DNA of 64,000 nucleotides from Candidatus Thioglobus sp. (GCA_028345955.1 JAOMEO010000003.1:1-64000); one strand, 5' to 3'; positions 26,580 through 36,919 are shown, numbered from the stretch's first letter. Translations and numbers: made by a program. Notes: generated from the letters alone by a model not told the origin.

Positions 26580-27353
26580 ATGATATTAAACATCGGCGTG
26601 TTTCAATACAAAATGCGTGATGAAACTCCTTTTAAAAAAATACAAAGACTAGAAAATCATTTAAAAAAAAATACTACTTTAGACTTAATTGTTTGTCCTG
26701 AATTATTCTTATCAGGCTATGGTAGCCATAAAAAAATTAAAGAATGTGCTGAAGTTAAAGATGGTGAATATGCAATCAAGATTAGTTTATTAGCTAAAAA
26801 ATATGCAACAGCTATTCTGTATGGTTACCCTGAAATAGAAAAGCAGAGTCTCTTTAATTCAGCACAATTATTTAGTAGTAAAGGTCAATCATTAATTAAC
26901 CACCGAAAACAACTCTTACCTCCCACAGCTAAGGAATCAACAATATTTAATCGTGGAAATAATGATTCAATTATTAACTTTAAGGGTATTAAGATAGCAG
27001 TTGTTATTTGCTATGAATTAGAATTTCCTGAATTAATACGAAGGACTGCATTAGAAGGTGTTAAATTAATTATAGCGCCTACTGCTCAGTCTTCTCATTG
27101 GCCTGCAGCTGCTCGTTATATCTCTAGAAGTCGGGCATTTGAGAATGGGATATTTGTTGTTTATGCAAACTTTGTTGGAAAACTTAACGATATTGATTTT
27201 ATGGGAGAAAGTAAGATCATTGGCCCAGATGGATTAGATATTGTAAATAGTAGAAAATTGGAAGAAGTTATAGTAGGAGAAATAGACACTAGTAAAATTC
27301 AATTAGTTCGTAAAAAACTACCTTATTTAAATGATTCTAAACTATATATTTAA
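26580..27353 (+). CDS. Nitrilase-superfamily amidohydrolase
   Basis: The 257-residue protein has the nitrilase-superfamily triad: Glu41 in VCPELFLSG, Lys110 in NHRKQLLPP and Cys144 in VICYELEFPE. It would hydrolyse a carbon-nitrogen (amide) bond in the cytoplasm. Length and motifs suit the omega-amidase/aliphatic-amidase-like branches rather than true nitrilases. The gene is AT-rich like the chromosome and lies 28 bases upstream of an aminotransferase gene. That pairing recalls the glutamine transaminase/omega-amidase pathway, in which the amidase removes the 2-oxoglutaramate made by the transaminase; this is inference. Confidence 0.85.
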   Translation: MILNIGVFQYKMRDETPFKKIQRLENHLKKNTTLDLIVCPELFLSGYGSHKKIKECAEVKDGEYAIKISLLAKKYATAILYGYPEIEKQSLFNSAQLFSSKGQSLINHRKQLLPPTAKESTIFNRGNNDSIINFKGIKIAVVICYELEFPELIRRTALEGVKLIIAPTAQSSHWPAAARYISRSRAFENGIFVVYANFVGKLNDIDFMGESKIIGPDGLDIVNSRKLEEVIVGEIDTSKIQLVRKKLPYLNDSKLYI

Positions 27354-27381
27354 GATTTCTTTTCCTGTACTATTTATATAA

Positions 27382-28626
27382 ATGGATTTACAACACAATA
27401 TTCTAGGTTTAAAAACTTCAGCTACATTAGCTATCAATGAATTATCTCAAAAATTAATAAAAGAAGGCAAAGAAGTTTTTAAGTTTGGATTAGGTCAATC
27501 CCCTTTTCCTGTTCCAGATATTATTGTTAAGGAACTCCAAAAAAATGCCCATCAAAAAGACTATCTAAATGTCTCTGGTTTAATAGAATTAAGAGAGGAG
27601 GTCGCTAATTATCATTCGAATAAAAATCAATATAAATATAATGCTGAAAGTGTCATTATTGGCCCTGGATCGAAAGAATTAATTTTTCAAACACAATTAG
27701 TACTGAATTGTGACCTACTCCTTCCAAGTCCTAGCTGGGTGTCCTATGAGCCACAGGCACAAATAATAAATAAAAAAGTTCATTGGATTAAAGCTACTGC
27801 TGAGACTAATTGGCATCTTGACCCTGAAGAGCTAGATAAAACTTGCGCTAACCTTAATTCAGTTAATAAACTTTTAATTTTAAACTCGCCTAATAATCCT
27901 TCAGGGACAACACATGGTAATTTAAAAGAGTTGGCAAACGTTGCCAAAAAGCATAATATTATCATTATTGCTGATGAAATATATGCCGAGCTAGATTTCA
28001 CTGGGGAGTACAAATCAATTACTCACCATTATCCTGAAAAAACAATTGTCAGTAATGGGCTTAGTAAGTGGTGTGGCGCTGGAGGGTGGAGAATTGGGAC
28101 CCTAGTATTTCCAGATGAGTTAAGTTATATTAGAGATAGTGTTAGAACTGTAGCTAGTGAAACCTTTACTGCGGTGAGCGCACCTATTCAATATGCAGCT
28201 ATTAAGGCATACTCAGAAGATCATTCAGAATATTTAGAAAACTCTAGGTTAATTCTAAAAATGATTGGAGATTATATTTATAAAGAGCTTTCTTCAGTTG
28301 GAGTAATATGTCAAAAACCTCAAGGTGGGTTTTATATGATATGCGACTTTTCGAATGTGGTGAATAAAACTCATGAAATCAATAATGACAAAACACTTTG
28401 TCAAAAAATACTTAATGATATTGGCTTTGCTATGTTGCCTGGATCTGACTTTGGAATGGAGGAGGATAAACTATTATCACGCATTGCTTTTGTAGATTTT
28501 GACGGTTCAAAAGCTCTTAAGATGATTTCAAAAGAAAAACTTTCTTCAGATAATTTTTTAGATTTAACTTGTCCAAAAATAGCAAAAGGTATTTCGTTAT
28601 TAAAAGACTGGATAATTAGCAAATAA
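27382..28626 (+). CDS. Class I/II pyridoxal-phosphate aminotransferase
   Basis: The 414-residue protein has the fold-type-I aminotransferase pattern: [14 protein letters not shown] near the N-terminus, [13 protein letters not shown] around the middle, the [12 protein letters not shown] strand, and the PLP-binding Lys in [16 protein letters not shown]. An Arg in the C-terminal [12 protein letters not shown] is likely to bind the substrate carboxylate. It resembles aspartate/kynurenine-type aminotransferases. The preceding amidase and following TAXI transporter suggest a nitrogen-salvage unit, but the amino donor is not deducible. Start is ATG 27382. Confidence 0.87.
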   Translation: MDLQHNILGLKTSATLAINELSQKLIKEGKEVFKFGLGQSPFPVPDIIVKELQKNAHQKDYLNVSGLIELREEVANYHSNKNQYKYNAESVIIGPGSKELIFQTQLVLNCDLLLPSPSWVSYEPQAQIINKKVHWIKATAETNWHLDPEELDKTCANLNSVNKLLILNSPNNPSGTTHGNLKELANVAKKHNIIIIADEIYAELDFTGEYKSITHHYPEKTIVSNGLSKWCGAGGWRIGTLVFPDELSYIRDSVRTVASETFTAVSAPIQYAAIKAYSEDHSEYLENSRLILKMIGDYIYKELSSVGVICQKPQGGFYMICDFSNVVNKTHEINNDKTLCQKILNDIGFAMLPGSDFGMEEDKLLSRIAFVDFDGSKALKMISKEKLSSDNFLDLTCPKIAKGISLLKDWIISK

Positions 28627-28645
28627 AAACAGTAATACAAATTTA

Positions 28646-28654
28646 TGGTATAAA
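28646..28654 (+). promoter_or_regulatory. Possible extended -10 promoter before the TAXI gene
   Basis: TGG immediately precedes TATAAA (28649-28654), which fits an extended -10 element; no convincing -35 is seen. It would start a transcript about 48 bases before the TAXI ATG. Confidence 0.35.
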
Positions 28655-28708
28655 AGAGGTGCAAAAAGAAAGATATCATTTAGATATATAAATCTCAAGG
28701 AGAGAATA

Positions 28709-29692
28709 ATGAAAAAGTTTAATTTTTTTAGTGTATTACTGTCAGCTGCTTTGTTAAGTGGTGTGACAGCCTCAACAACAGTCATAGCAGCAGATCAATT
28801 TGTTACTATTGGAACTGGCGGTGTGACGGGTGTTTACTATCCGACTGGTGGTTCTATTTGTCGACTAGTAAATAAAGACAGAGCAAGCCATGGTGTTCGT
28901 TGTACAGTTGAGTCAACAGGTGGATCTGTATATAACATTAACACGATTCGTGCTGGTGAGTTGGATTTGGGAGTTGCCCAGTCTGATTGGCAGTATCACG
29001 CCTATAATGGAACTAGTAAATTTGCTGATGCAGGTGCATTTACCGATTTGAGGGCAGTTTTTTCAGTTCACCCTGAGCCTTTCACTGTTGTAGCAAGAGC
29101 GGATTCTGGCATAACTAACCTTGAAGACCTTAAAGGTAAGCGTGTTAATATAGGTAATCCTGGCTCTGGCCAGAGAGGTACTATGGAAGTATTGATGGAA
29201 GCGCTTGGTTGGGATAAATCAACATTTTCTTTAGCTTCTGAGTTGAAGTCATCTGAGCAATCTAGAGCATTGTGTGACAATAAAATTGACGCAATGGTCT
29301 TCACTGTTGGTCATCCATCAGGTTCAATCAAAGAGGCTACAACATCTTGTGACAGTGTCTTAGTAAATGTAACAGGCGCTGCGGTAGATGGCTTAGTGGC
29401 TAATAATGATTTCTATCGCACAGCCACTATTCCAGGTGGAATGTACAATGGCAATCCAGATGATACTCACACTTTTGGTGTAGGAGCGACAGTTGTCTCT
29501 TCAGCAGCGGTATCAGAGCATGTGATTCATTCTATAGTTTCAGGTGTTTTTGAAAATTTTGATTCTTTCAAAAAGTTACACCCTGCATTTGCTAATTTGA
29601 AGAAAGCGGAAATGATTCAAGATGGATTATCTGCTCCACTTCATGATGGCGCCGCAAGGTACTACAAAGAAGCTGGTTTAATGGACTGGTAA
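28709..29692 (+). CDS. TAXI-family TRAP transporter solute-binding protein
   Basis: The 327-residue protein has a signal peptide ([28 protein letters not shown]) and the TAXI signature: [25 protein letters not shown] right after cleavage, then [34 protein letters not shown] proteins bind small carboxylates or amino acids such as glutamate and work with fused DctQM permeases. An AAGGAG site precedes the ATG. The permease gene is the next gene, after a terminator-like hairpin, which likely lets the binding protein be made in excess over the permease. Confidence 0.93.
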   Translation: MKKFNFFSVLLSAALLSGVTASTTVIAADQFVTIGTGGVTGVYYPTGGSICRLVNKDRASHGVRCTVESTGGSVYNINTIRAGELDLGVAQSDWQYHAYNGTSKFADAGAFTDLRAVFSVHPEPFTVVARADSGITNLEDLKGKRVNIGNPGSGQRGTMEVLMEALGWDKSTFSLASELKSSEQSRALCDNKIDAMVFTVGHPSGSIKEATTSCDSVLVNVTGAAVDGLVANNDFYRTATIPGGMYNGNPDDTHTFGVGATVVSSAAVSEHVIHSIVSGVFENFDSFKKLHPAFANLKKAEMIQDGLSAPLHDGAARYYKEAGLMDW

Positions 29693-29710
29693 TAAGCTTC
29701 TTGTAATTAA

Positions 29711-29738
29711 AAAAGGATGGCTTTGCCATCCTTTTTTT
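29711..29738 (+). terminator. Rho-independent terminator after the TAXI gene
   Basis: AAAAGGATGGC (29711-29721) and GCCATCCTTTTT (29725-29736) form a long stem with a three-base TTT loop and a T-run. Placed between the binding protein and the permease gene, it should reduce downstream transcription. Confidence 0.9.
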
Positions 29739-29822
29739 ATTTTATTAATAAACGAAAAGCATTAAATAATATAAATAAAAAGATATATTATTTACCTATT
29801 AAATTTAGTTCTTACAATTTAT

Positions 29823-32372
29823 ATGCAAACTGACTTGGAAACTGGAAATCGAAAACCAAATAGTGTATTTATCAACAATATACTTTTATATACAGCATTA
29901 ACTTGGTCATTATTTCAACTCTATGTTTCTTCGCCTTTGGTGCTCGAAATTACACCATGGATGAATGCTGATGTAGTAAAGCGTGTCCATGTTTCGTTTG
30001 CTGGTTTATTAGCTTTTCTGAGCTACCCGGCATTCAAAAAATCTTCTAGAAGTCAAATTCCTTGGTCTGACTGGGTAATGGGATTCTTGATTGTTATTTC
30101 TTGTGTATATTTGATTTATAATCAGGTTTGGGATTCACGAGCGTTTGAAATGCGTTTGGGTGTGCCTAACTCAACAGACTTAGTGTTGAGCTGTATAGGA
30201 TTATTATTATTATTGGAAGCCACAAGGAGATCCCTAGGGCCACCCCTAATGATCGTAGCTTTGATTGCCCTTACATATGCTTATCTTGGTGCTGGTGGCT
30301 ATGGTGGTGCTTCATTAAATAAAATTGTTTCCCACATGTGGATTACCACAGAAGGAGCTTTTGGAATCGCAGTTGGCGTTTCTGCAAGTATGGTATTTTT
30401 GTTTGTCTTGTTTGGTGCATTATTAGAGAAGGCTGGAGCAGGTAATTACTTCATTAGAGTAGCCTACTCTCTTACAGGGCATTATCGAGGTGGTCCTGCC
30501 AAAGCTGCAGTAGTTTCGTCTGCAATGACTGGTATGATTTCTGGCTCCTCAATAGCCAATGTCGTAACTACAGGCACATTTACAATTCCACTTATGAAAA
30601 GAGTTGGCTTTACTTCTGAGAAGGCTGGCGCTATTGAGGTTGCCTCCTCAACTAATGGTCAGCTTACTCCACCTATTATGGGGACAGCTGCATTTTTGAT
30701 GGTTGAGTATGTTGGTGTATCTTATATTGAAGTTATTAAACATGCATTTTTACCTGCAGTTATATCCTACATAGCGCTAATCTATATAGTTCATTTAGAG
30801 GCTTTGAAAGCTGGGATGAAGGGTCTTAAAAGAACTGCAAAGCTTAACAAAGTGGACAAACTAATTAGTATATGTAGTGTTCTTATAGTTTTAGGTGTAC
30901 TGGTCTGGGTTCTTCCACCTTTTTTTCAAATGATTAAAGATGTAGCTGGAGATATCAATGTCCTTGTTGTTTCATTAATAATGATATCAAGCTATGTATC
31001 TTTATTATTTTATGTCTCTAAAATGCCTGATTTGCCAACTGGAGAAATTATAGAAATTCCTGAAGCAGGAAAGACAGTTAAAGCAGGTCTACATTTCCTA
31101 CTACCAGTTATATTGTTGATTTGGCTGTTGACTGTTGAGCGTTTTTCACCAGAGACTTCAGTATATTGGGCAACTCTATTCATGGTATTTATTGTTTTAA
31201 CACAAAAAATTTTTCTAGGAATTTTTCGTGGCAGTCTAGATTTTGTAAACCAGTTAATTCAAGGTCTTCGTGATATAAAAGTTGGCTTTATAAATGGAGC
31301 TAATAATATGATTGGTGTAGGTGTTGCAACAACTGCAGCTGGAATAATTGTTGGCACCGTAACCTTAACGGGTGTTGGGCAGCTAATTATTGGTTGGGTT
31401 GAGTTTATTGCAGCTGGTAATCTATTTTTGATCTTACTTTTTACAGCGATAATCAGCTTAATTTTAGGAATGGGCCTTCCTACTACTGCAAACTATATTG
31501 TAGTTTCAAGTCTAATGGCGCCAGTAATTATGAGTTTGGGTGCGGCAAACAATGTAGCCATTCCACTCATAGCAGCACATATGTTTGTGTTTTACTTTGG
31601 CATTTTGGCAGATGACACCCCTCCAGTTGGACTAGCTGCTTATGCAGCTGCTGCCATTTCAAAGGGTGATCCGATTAGGACAGGTGTGCAAGGTTTCATA
31701 TACGATATTCGAACGGCTGTACTACCCTTCTTGTTTATATTTAATACTCAGCTATTAATGATCGGTATAGATAATGTATTTAGTTTTGCTATAGTAGTTG
31801 TTTCCTCAATTATTGCGATATTATTATTCGCTGCAGCAACACAAGGACACTGGCTAGTAAAAAACCGATGGTGGGAGACAGTTGTATTGTTGCTGGTAGC
31901 ATTTATGTTGTTCAGGCCGGGGTATTTTTGGGATAAGATTGACCCTCCCTTTAAGGATATGCCAGGGACTCAAATATTTCAAATTGCTGACACGATGGAA
32001 CCCGGCGAATCAATAAGGTTTGTAGTTGAGGGAGAAACTCTTGAGGGAATTGAGCGAGCCTATACTTTTTTATTGCCATTAGCGTATGGCGATTCTGGCA
32101 AGGAACGAGTAAATAGTACTGGTCTCCAGTTAGATGACCTGTTTGGTGATATGGAGGTTGCAATGGTGATGCCTGGTATATCAAATAATCGCGCAATAAA
32201 TAAGCAGGTTGAGGCAATTAAAGTTGCTGGAGTCGATAGTGGTTGGATAATAACTTCTATTCAAACTGAGAGAAAAACTCTTCCAAAACAGATTGTTTTT
32301 ATTCCGGCTCTACTGCTAATTGGTATCGTTGGAGCCATGCAATTGAGACGGAGAAAGGCAGTTAACAGATAA
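29823..32372 (+). CDS. TRAP transporter fused permease (DctQM type)
   Basis: The 849-residue membrane protein is a fused 4TM/12TM TAXI-TRAP permease. The small-subunit-like N-terminal part runs to about residue 150. The large DctM-like part contains SSAMTGMISGSSIANVVTTG, SSTNGQLTPPIMGTAAFLM, and the repeat GMGLPTTANYIVVSSLMAP with DDTPPVGLAAYAAAAISKGDP. The last ~200 residues resemble the DUF3394 tail typical of these fused permeases and end with one more membrane helix and RRRKAV. It imports its substrate with a Na+ or H+ gradient, in contrast to the ATP-driven Liv and Pro systems nearby. Confidence 0.93.
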   Translation: MQTDLETGNRKPNSVFINNILLYTALTWSLFQLYVSSPLVLEITPWMNADVVKRVHVSFAGLLAFLSYPAFKKSSRSQIPWSDWVMGFLIVISCVYLIYNQVWDSRAFEMRLGVPNSTDLVLSCIGLLLLLEATRRSLGPPLMIVALIALTYAYLGAGGYGGASLNKIVSHMWITTEGAFGIAVGVSASMVFLFVLFGALLEKAGAGNYFIRVAYSLTGHYRGGPAKAAVVSSAMTGMISGSSIANVVTTGTFTIPLMKRVGFTSEKAGAIEVASSTNGQLTPPIMGTAAFLMVEYVGVSYIEVIKHAFLPAVISYIALIYIVHLEALKAGMKGLKRTAKLNKVDKLISICSVLIVLGVLVWVLPPFFQMIKDVAGDINVLVVSLIMISSYVSLLFYVSKMPDLPTGEIIEIPEAGKTVKAGLHFLLPVILLIWLLTVERFSPETSVYWATLFMVFIVLTQKIFLGIFRGSLDFVNQLIQGLRDIKVGFINGANNMIGVGVATTAAGIIVGTVTLTGVGQLIIGWVEFIAAGNLFLILLFTAIISLILGMGLPTTANYIVVSSLMAPVIMSLGAANNVAIPLIAAHMFVFYFGILADDTPPVGLAAYAAAAISKGDPIRTGVQGFIYDIRTAVLPFLFIFNTQLLMIGIDNVFSFAIVVVSSIIAILLFAAATQGHWLVKNRWWETVVLLLVAFMLFRPGYFWDKIDPPFKDMPGTQIFQIADTMEPGESIRFVVEGETLEGIERAYTFLLPLAYGDSGKERVNSTGLQLDDLFGDMEVAMVMPGISNNRAINKQVEAIKVAGVDSGWIITSIQTERKTLPKQIVFIPALLLIGIVGAMQLRRRKAVNR

Positions 32373-32454
32373 GTAAAAAAAATGATTCAAATTAATCAAA
32401 GAAAAATTACTAGATATAATCAATTTGTTTTTTTGGAGCCAGATTGGTAGATAA

Positions 32455-34419
32455 ATGAATAAGTTACTTTGGAGTCCTAGTGCAAAAGAAATAAAGAATA
32501 CCCAGGCATGGGGATTCATGCAAGAGGTCAACAAAGAGTTCAAGACAAAGCTAACAAATTTTCATGAATTGTATCAGTGGTCATGTGAATTTCCTGAATC
32601 TTTTTGGGATCTGTTTTGGAGGTATTCCTCAATTATTGCCGAAAGAAACTCCACTGAGGTATTGAAAAATGGAGATGATTTTTTTGACTCTCAATGGTTT
32701 CCAGAAGCGAAACTCAATTTCGCAAATAATTTATTGATTAATAAGAGTAATAACCCTGCCATCATCTTTTGGGCGGAAGATAAGCAAAAGAGAAGTTTAA
32801 GTCACCTAGAACTTTATAGACAGGTTGCTAGATTATCATTTTGGCTTAAGCAAAAAGGCGTAAAGAAAGGAGATCGGGTTGCTGGTTTTTTGCCTAACAT
32901 GCCGGAAACAGTGATATCGATGCTTGCTACTGCAAGTTTAGGGGCTGTATGGACTTCTTGTTCGCCAGATTTTGGAGTGCAAGGTGTACTAGATAGGTTT
33001 GGTCAAGTTGAACCTAAGGTTTTTATTTGTGTAGATGGATATTATTACAACGGTAAAGAGTTTAGTTGTCTCGAAAAAAATCAAAAAATTGTCTCTCAGC
33101 TGCCAACTGTTGAAAATACTTTATTGGTGAGATTTGTTAATAGTAGTTCTGAATTTCTAGATTTAAGTCAGTCATTTTTCTTCGATGAAATCGTCAACGA
33201 ACCTAATAATACAGACCTGGAGTTTGAATTTGTTGCGTTCAATGATCCTCTCTATATTTTGTTTTCATCTGGTACAACTGGCGTTCCAAAGTGTATTGTG
33301 CATGGTGTCGGGGGCACATTAATTCAACATAAAAAAGAGCACATGTTGCACTGTGACATTAAAGACGGCGACAGAGTATTCTTTTTTTCGACCTGTGGCT
33401 GGATGATGTGGAATTGGCTAGTGAGTAGCTTGGCTTCTGGGGCTACTTTGATGCTTTATGACGGCTCACCATTTTTGAATGATAATGACAATATCCTATT
33501 TGATTATGCTGAACAAGAAAAATTCAATTTCATGGGTGTTTCGGCAAAATATTTGGACACGGCTAGAAAAAAAGAATTGTTTCCTAGAGAGACTCATAAT
33601 TTGGAATCTTTGAAAATGATTTTATCGACGGGCTCAGCGTTAAGCGTAGATTGTTTTGATTATGTGTATCAAAACATCAAGACTAAAGTTTGTTTATCTT
33701 CTATTTCCGGTGGTACTGATATTGTTTCATGTTTTGTTTTGGGATCTCCAATGCTCCCAGTCTATCGCGGTGAGCTCCAAACACGCGGCCTTGGCTTGTC
33801 AGTTGAAGTATGGAATGATAAAGGAAAGTCAGTGATTGATCAAAAGGGAGAATTAGTCTGTATGAAAACTTTTCCTTCCAAGCCAACTGGTTTTTGGAAT
33901 GATGATGAAGGGGAAAAATACCGTCAGTCTTATTTTGATCGTTATCCTAATGTATGGTGCCATGGTGATTTTGTAAGTTTAAACTTGAATGGAGGAATGG
34001 TTTTTTATGGCCGTTCTGATATGACACTTAACCGAGGAGGCGTCAGAATTGGAACGGCAGAGATATACAGGCAAGTTGAAAAACTAAATGAAGTGTTAGA
34101 GTCAATTGTAGTAGAACAAAACTGGCAAGACGATGTCCGTGTTGTATTGTTTGTTAAATTAAAAGATGGTTTGCAATTAGATGATCAATTAAAAGGAATA
34201 ATTTGTACTCAAATACGAAGTAATACCTCTCCTCGACATGTGCCAGATGTAATTATTCAGGTGTCCGGTATTCCCAAAACTAAGAGTGGGAAAATAGTTG
34301 AGGTAGCTGTTCAAAAGGCAATTCATAACTTGCCGATAGATAATAAAACAGCTCTAGAGAGCCCTGAAGTCATGCAGGAATATTATCAGCTTTTTTCAGG
34401 TCCAAATAGTCTACTTTAG
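32455..34419 (+). CDS. Acetoacetyl-CoA synthetase
   Basis: The 654-residue protein has the length and motifs of acetoacetate-CoA ligases: an N-terminal acetyl-CoA-synthetase-like segment, LFSSGTTGVPKCIVHG (~residues 271-286), STCGWMMWNWLVSSLASGA, YGRSDMTLNRGGVRIGTAEIYR, and the C-terminal catalytic Lys in PKTKSGKIVEVAV. The TCGWMMWN block is characteristic of this group as opposed to ordinary Acs. It would activate acetoacetate, for instance from ketone-body or PHB turnover, feeding thiolase. It lies 82 bases after the TRAP permease; whether they share a substrate is uncertain. Confidence 0.87.
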   Translation: MNKLLWSPSAKEIKNTQAWGFMQEVNKEFKTKLTNFHELYQWSCEFPESFWDLFWRYSSIIAERNSTEVLKNGDDFFDSQWFPEAKLNFANNLLINKSNNPAIIFWAEDKQKRSLSHLELYRQVARLSFWLKQKGVKKGDRVAGFLPNMPETVISMLATASLGAVWTSCSPDFGVQGVLDRFGQVEPKVFICVDGYYYNGKEFSCLEKNQKIVSQLPTVENTLLVRFVNSSSEFLDLSQSFFFDEIVNEPNNTDLEFEFVAFNDPLYILFSSGTTGVPKCIVHGVGGTLIQHKKEHMLHCDIKDGDRVFFFSTCGWMMWNWLVSSLASGATLMLYDGSPFLNDNDNILFDYAEQEKFNFMGVSAKYLDTARKKELFPRETHNLESLKMILSTGSALSVDCFDYVYQNIKTKVCLSSISGGTDIVSCFVLGSPMLPVYRGELQTRGLGLSVEVWNDKGKSVIDQKGELVCMKTFPSKPTGFWNDDEGEKYRQSYFDRYPNVWCHGDFVSLNLNGGMVFYGRSDMTLNRGGVRIGTAEIYRQVEKLNEVLESIVVEQNWQDDVRVVLFVKLKDGLQLDDQLKGIICTQIRSNTSPRHVPDVIIQVSGIPKTKSGKIVEVAVQKAIHNLPIDNKTALESPEVMQEYYQLFSGPNSLL

Positions 34420-34475
34420 CAAGGCATATTTAAGTGCCTGAGACCGATGTCGTATAACTAATTGTTGTCCAAGGT

Positions 34476-34481
34476 TATAAT
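34476..34481 (+). promoter_or_regulatory. TATAAT -10 element before tdk
   Basis: A perfect TATAAT at 34476-34481 lies 30 bases before the tdk start codon. No good -35 element is seen at the right distance, so it is a weak promoter prediction. Confidence 0.3.
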
Positions 34482-34511
34482 AATTGTATTGTTCGAATAA
34501 GGAGTTATATT

Positions 34512-35105
34512 TTGGCTAAACTTTATTTTTACTATTCTTCAATGAATGCTGGTAAATCGACATCTTTACTCCAATCTGCATACAATTATCAAGAACTAGG
34601 TATGAACTCTTTTTTATTAACTGCAGAAATTGATGACCGATACAGTGTGGGAAAAGTAACTTCACGAATAGGTCTAGAGGCAGGAGCTCATTTATTTAAT
34701 CAAGACAACAACCTTTTCGAACTGGTTTCAGAGAAAAATGAAAACGAAAAAATTGATTGTGTTTTGATTGATGAAAGCCATTTTCTTAGCAAAGAACAAG
34801 TAAAGCAGCTAGGAAAAGTAGTTGATAAGTTGGATATACCTGTTTTATGTTATGGAATTCGAACAGATTTTAGGGGTGAGCTTTTTCCTGGAAGTCAGTA
34901 TTTGTTAGCATGGGCTGACAATCTGAATGAACTTAAAACGGTGTGCCACTGTGGACGTAAAGCTACCATGGTAGTTCGCCTCGATGCTGATGGCAAAGTT
35001 ATTAGTGATGGAGACCAGGTAGTGATAGGTGGTAATGACCAATATCAATCAATGTGCAGGCGTCATTTTGCTGAACATATCTGGTCTGAACAAAAGAAAA
35101 TCTAA
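34512..35105 (+). CDS. tdk: Thymidine kinase
   Basis: The 197-residue protein is a type-II thymidine kinase very close to E. coli Tdk: [16 protein letters not shown] with the P-loop (about residues 2-17), [54 protein letters not shown], and a zinc-binding pair CHCGRKA with a final CRRHF. The start is TTG 34512, eight bases after GGAG, and the alignment of the first residues supports this start codon. It salvages thymidine to dTMP. Confidence 0.95.
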   Translation: MAKLYFYYSSMNAGKSTSLLQSAYNYQELGMNSFLLTAEIDDRYSVGKVTSRIGLEAGAHLFNQDNNLFELVSEKNENEKIDCVLIDESHFLSKEQVKQLGKVVDKLDIPVLCYGIRTDFRGELFPGSQYLLAWADNLNELKTVCHCGRKATMVVRLDADGKVISDGDQVVIGGNDQYQSMCRRHFAEHIWSEQKKI

Positions 35106-35109
35106 AAAA

Positions 35110-36123
35110 ATGAAAACTAAAACCCGCATACTATCTATCGATGGAGGAGGTATTAAAGGTATTGTTCCTGCGGTTGTCTTAAAACATCTAGAAAAATACC
35201 TTAAGCAACTTAGTAATAATCCTGATGTAAGAATTGTTGATTATTTTGATTTATTTTCAGGGGCCAGTACTGGTGCCATAATCATTGCTGGCTTACTTTC
35301 GCCTGACAATCAGGACCGTCCAAAATATACTGCTGAAGAAATTATCGACCTCTATATTGAAAATGGTCATGTAATTTTTAATGCTTCTGTATTTCAGGAA
35401 ATAAAATCAGTTTCTGGACTGGTTAATGTTAAATATGATCCAAAAGGGATAGAGTCAGTCTTTGAAGAGTACTTTGGCAACACTCAGTTAAAAGACCTAC
35501 TAAAACCAACACTTATCCCAGTATACGAACTATCAAGGGGGCAGAATTATTTTTTTCGCCAGCAAAAAGCACAAACAAGTTCACGGCATAATTATTATCT
35601 AAAGGATTTGCTTAGGAGCGCAACCTCTGCGATTACTTACTTTCCGCCTTCTCAAATTTCTACAGTTAATAATAAAGCGCATCGTTGTTTTATAGATGGA
35701 GGCGTTTTTGCAAATAACCCCGCTCTTTCTGCCTACGCAGAGTTTCGCTATCACAATTCAGAACTATATGCAAAAGATACTATGATGCTTTCACTTGGAA
35801 CTGGAAGACAAAGTACACATCTTGATTGTGAAATAACCTCAAGTTGGGGAGCTGCAGAGTGGCTTTACCAGGGAGGTTTTATGACATCTAATGCAATATC
35901 ATCTGTTTCTGATTATCAGCTCAAAGCAGTTTATGATAGTGCATCAAATTATCTTAGACTAGATGGTTTGTTTGACGAAAGCCATTCTAGCAGCATGGAT
36001 AACACTAAGAAAGATTATCTAGAGTATCTCGTTTCTTTGGGAGAGAGTATAGCGAATGAAAGGCAATCTGATTTAGAGACTTTTGCACAAAAACTAGTTG
36101 AAAACTCGGACAAAACATCATGA
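35110..36123 (+). CDS. Patatin-like phospholipase
   Basis: From ATG 35110 the protein is 337 residues and starts KTKTRILSIDGGGIKGIVPAVVLKHL, containing the oxyanion-hole GGGIKG motif. The nucleophile elbow is FSGASTGAI (GxSxG) and the partner Asp is in FIDGGVFANNP (DGG). These are the three patatin signatures for a Ser-Asp lipid acyl hydrolase. No signal peptide is visible, so it is likely cytoplasmic or exported by another route. A longer in-frame start at 35029 would overlap tdk by 77 bases and is less likely. Its stop overlaps the next ATG. Confidence 0.86.
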   Translation: MKTKTRILSIDGGGIKGIVPAVVLKHLEKYLKQLSNNPDVRIVDYFDLFSGASTGAIIIAGLLSPDNQDRPKYTAEEIIDLYIENGHVIFNASVFQEIKSVSGLVNVKYDPKGIESVFEEYFGNTQLKDLLKPTLIPVYELSRGQNYFFRQQKAQTSSRHNYYLKDLLRSATSAITYFPPSQISTVNNKAHRCFIDGGVFANNPALSAYAEFRYHNSELYAKDTMMLSLGTGRQSTHLDCEITSSWGAAEWLYQGGFMTSNAISSVSDYQLKAVYDSASNYLRLDGLFDESHSSSMDNTKKDYLEYLVSLGESIANERQSDLETFAQKLVENSDKTS

Positions 36124-36905
36124 ATGAAACACTAATTCTTTTGTTACTTCTAGGTGCATTTTCTGGTTTCGTTGCTGGCCTTTTGGGAGTAGGCGGTGGC
36201 TTGATTATGGTTCCTGTATTACTGTATCTATTAGCACCAACTATCAATCAATCGGTTTTAATGCACACTGCAATTGGTACCGCTTTAGCAGCGATTGTTT
36301 TTACCTCACTTTCGAGCGTATATGCGCACCATAAACATGGAGCGATACTTTGGCAAAACTTTTTCAAACTCACACCAACTGTTCTTTTGGGTGCATATAG
36401 CGGGGCGATAGTTGCGAAATATATGAGTTTTGATTTTTTAAGAATATTTTTTGCTTTCTTTGAAATTAGTGTAGCTGTAATTATGTGGTTTGGTGTAAGT
36501 GCTTCGGGTCACGTAGACAATCTAGCTCGCTGGGTTTGGCTAATTGTTGGCTATATTATTGGTTTAGTTTCTGCTATTGTAGGTATAGGTGGTGGCACGA
36601 TGACAACACCTTTTTTGGTTTATAACAATGTAGAAATAAAAAAAGCAATTGCGACTTCAGCAGCTGTCGGAATGCCTATTGCTATTGCTGGTAGTCTTGG
36701 TTTTATTGTTGTTGGATTGAGTGTAGAAGATGCTACTGGCGGTATTGGTTTTGTTCACTTAGAAGCACTTGTAAGTATTGTTGTAGCAAGTATCTTGTTT
36801 GCGCCATTAGGAGCTAAGGTAACGCATATCGTAGACAGTAAAAAACTCAAGAAAGGTTTTTCAGTGTTTCTAGGTTTTTTGGGTGTGATGGTATTTTTGT
36901 TTTAA
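36120..36905 (+). CDS. TauE/SafE-family permease
   Basis: The 261-residue protein has about eight hydrophobic segments and two repeats of the family glycine motif: GFVAGLLGVGGGLIMVPVLLY (~residues 17-37) and GLVSAIVGIGGGTMTTPFLVY (~150-170). TauE/SafE proteins are putative exporters or importers of sulfite, sulfoacetate or related anions. The ATG overlaps the patatin stop (ATGA), so the two share a transcript; the functional link is unclear. The substrate is not predictable. Confidence 0.85.
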   Translation: MNETLILLLLLGAFSGFVAGLLGVGGGLIMVPVLLYLLAPTINQSVLMHTAIGTALAAIVFTSLSSVYAHHKHGAILWQNFFKLTPTVLLGAYSGAIVAKYMSFDFLRIFFAFFEISVAVIMWFGVSASGHVDNLARWVWLIVGYIIGLVSAIVGIGGGTMTTPFLVYNNVEIKKAIATSAAVGMPIAIAGSLGFIVVGLSVEDATGGIGFVHLEALVSIVVASILFAPLGAKVTHIVDSKKLKKGFSVFLGFLGVMVFLF

Positions 36906-36919
36906 GTAGAAGAGAGATT

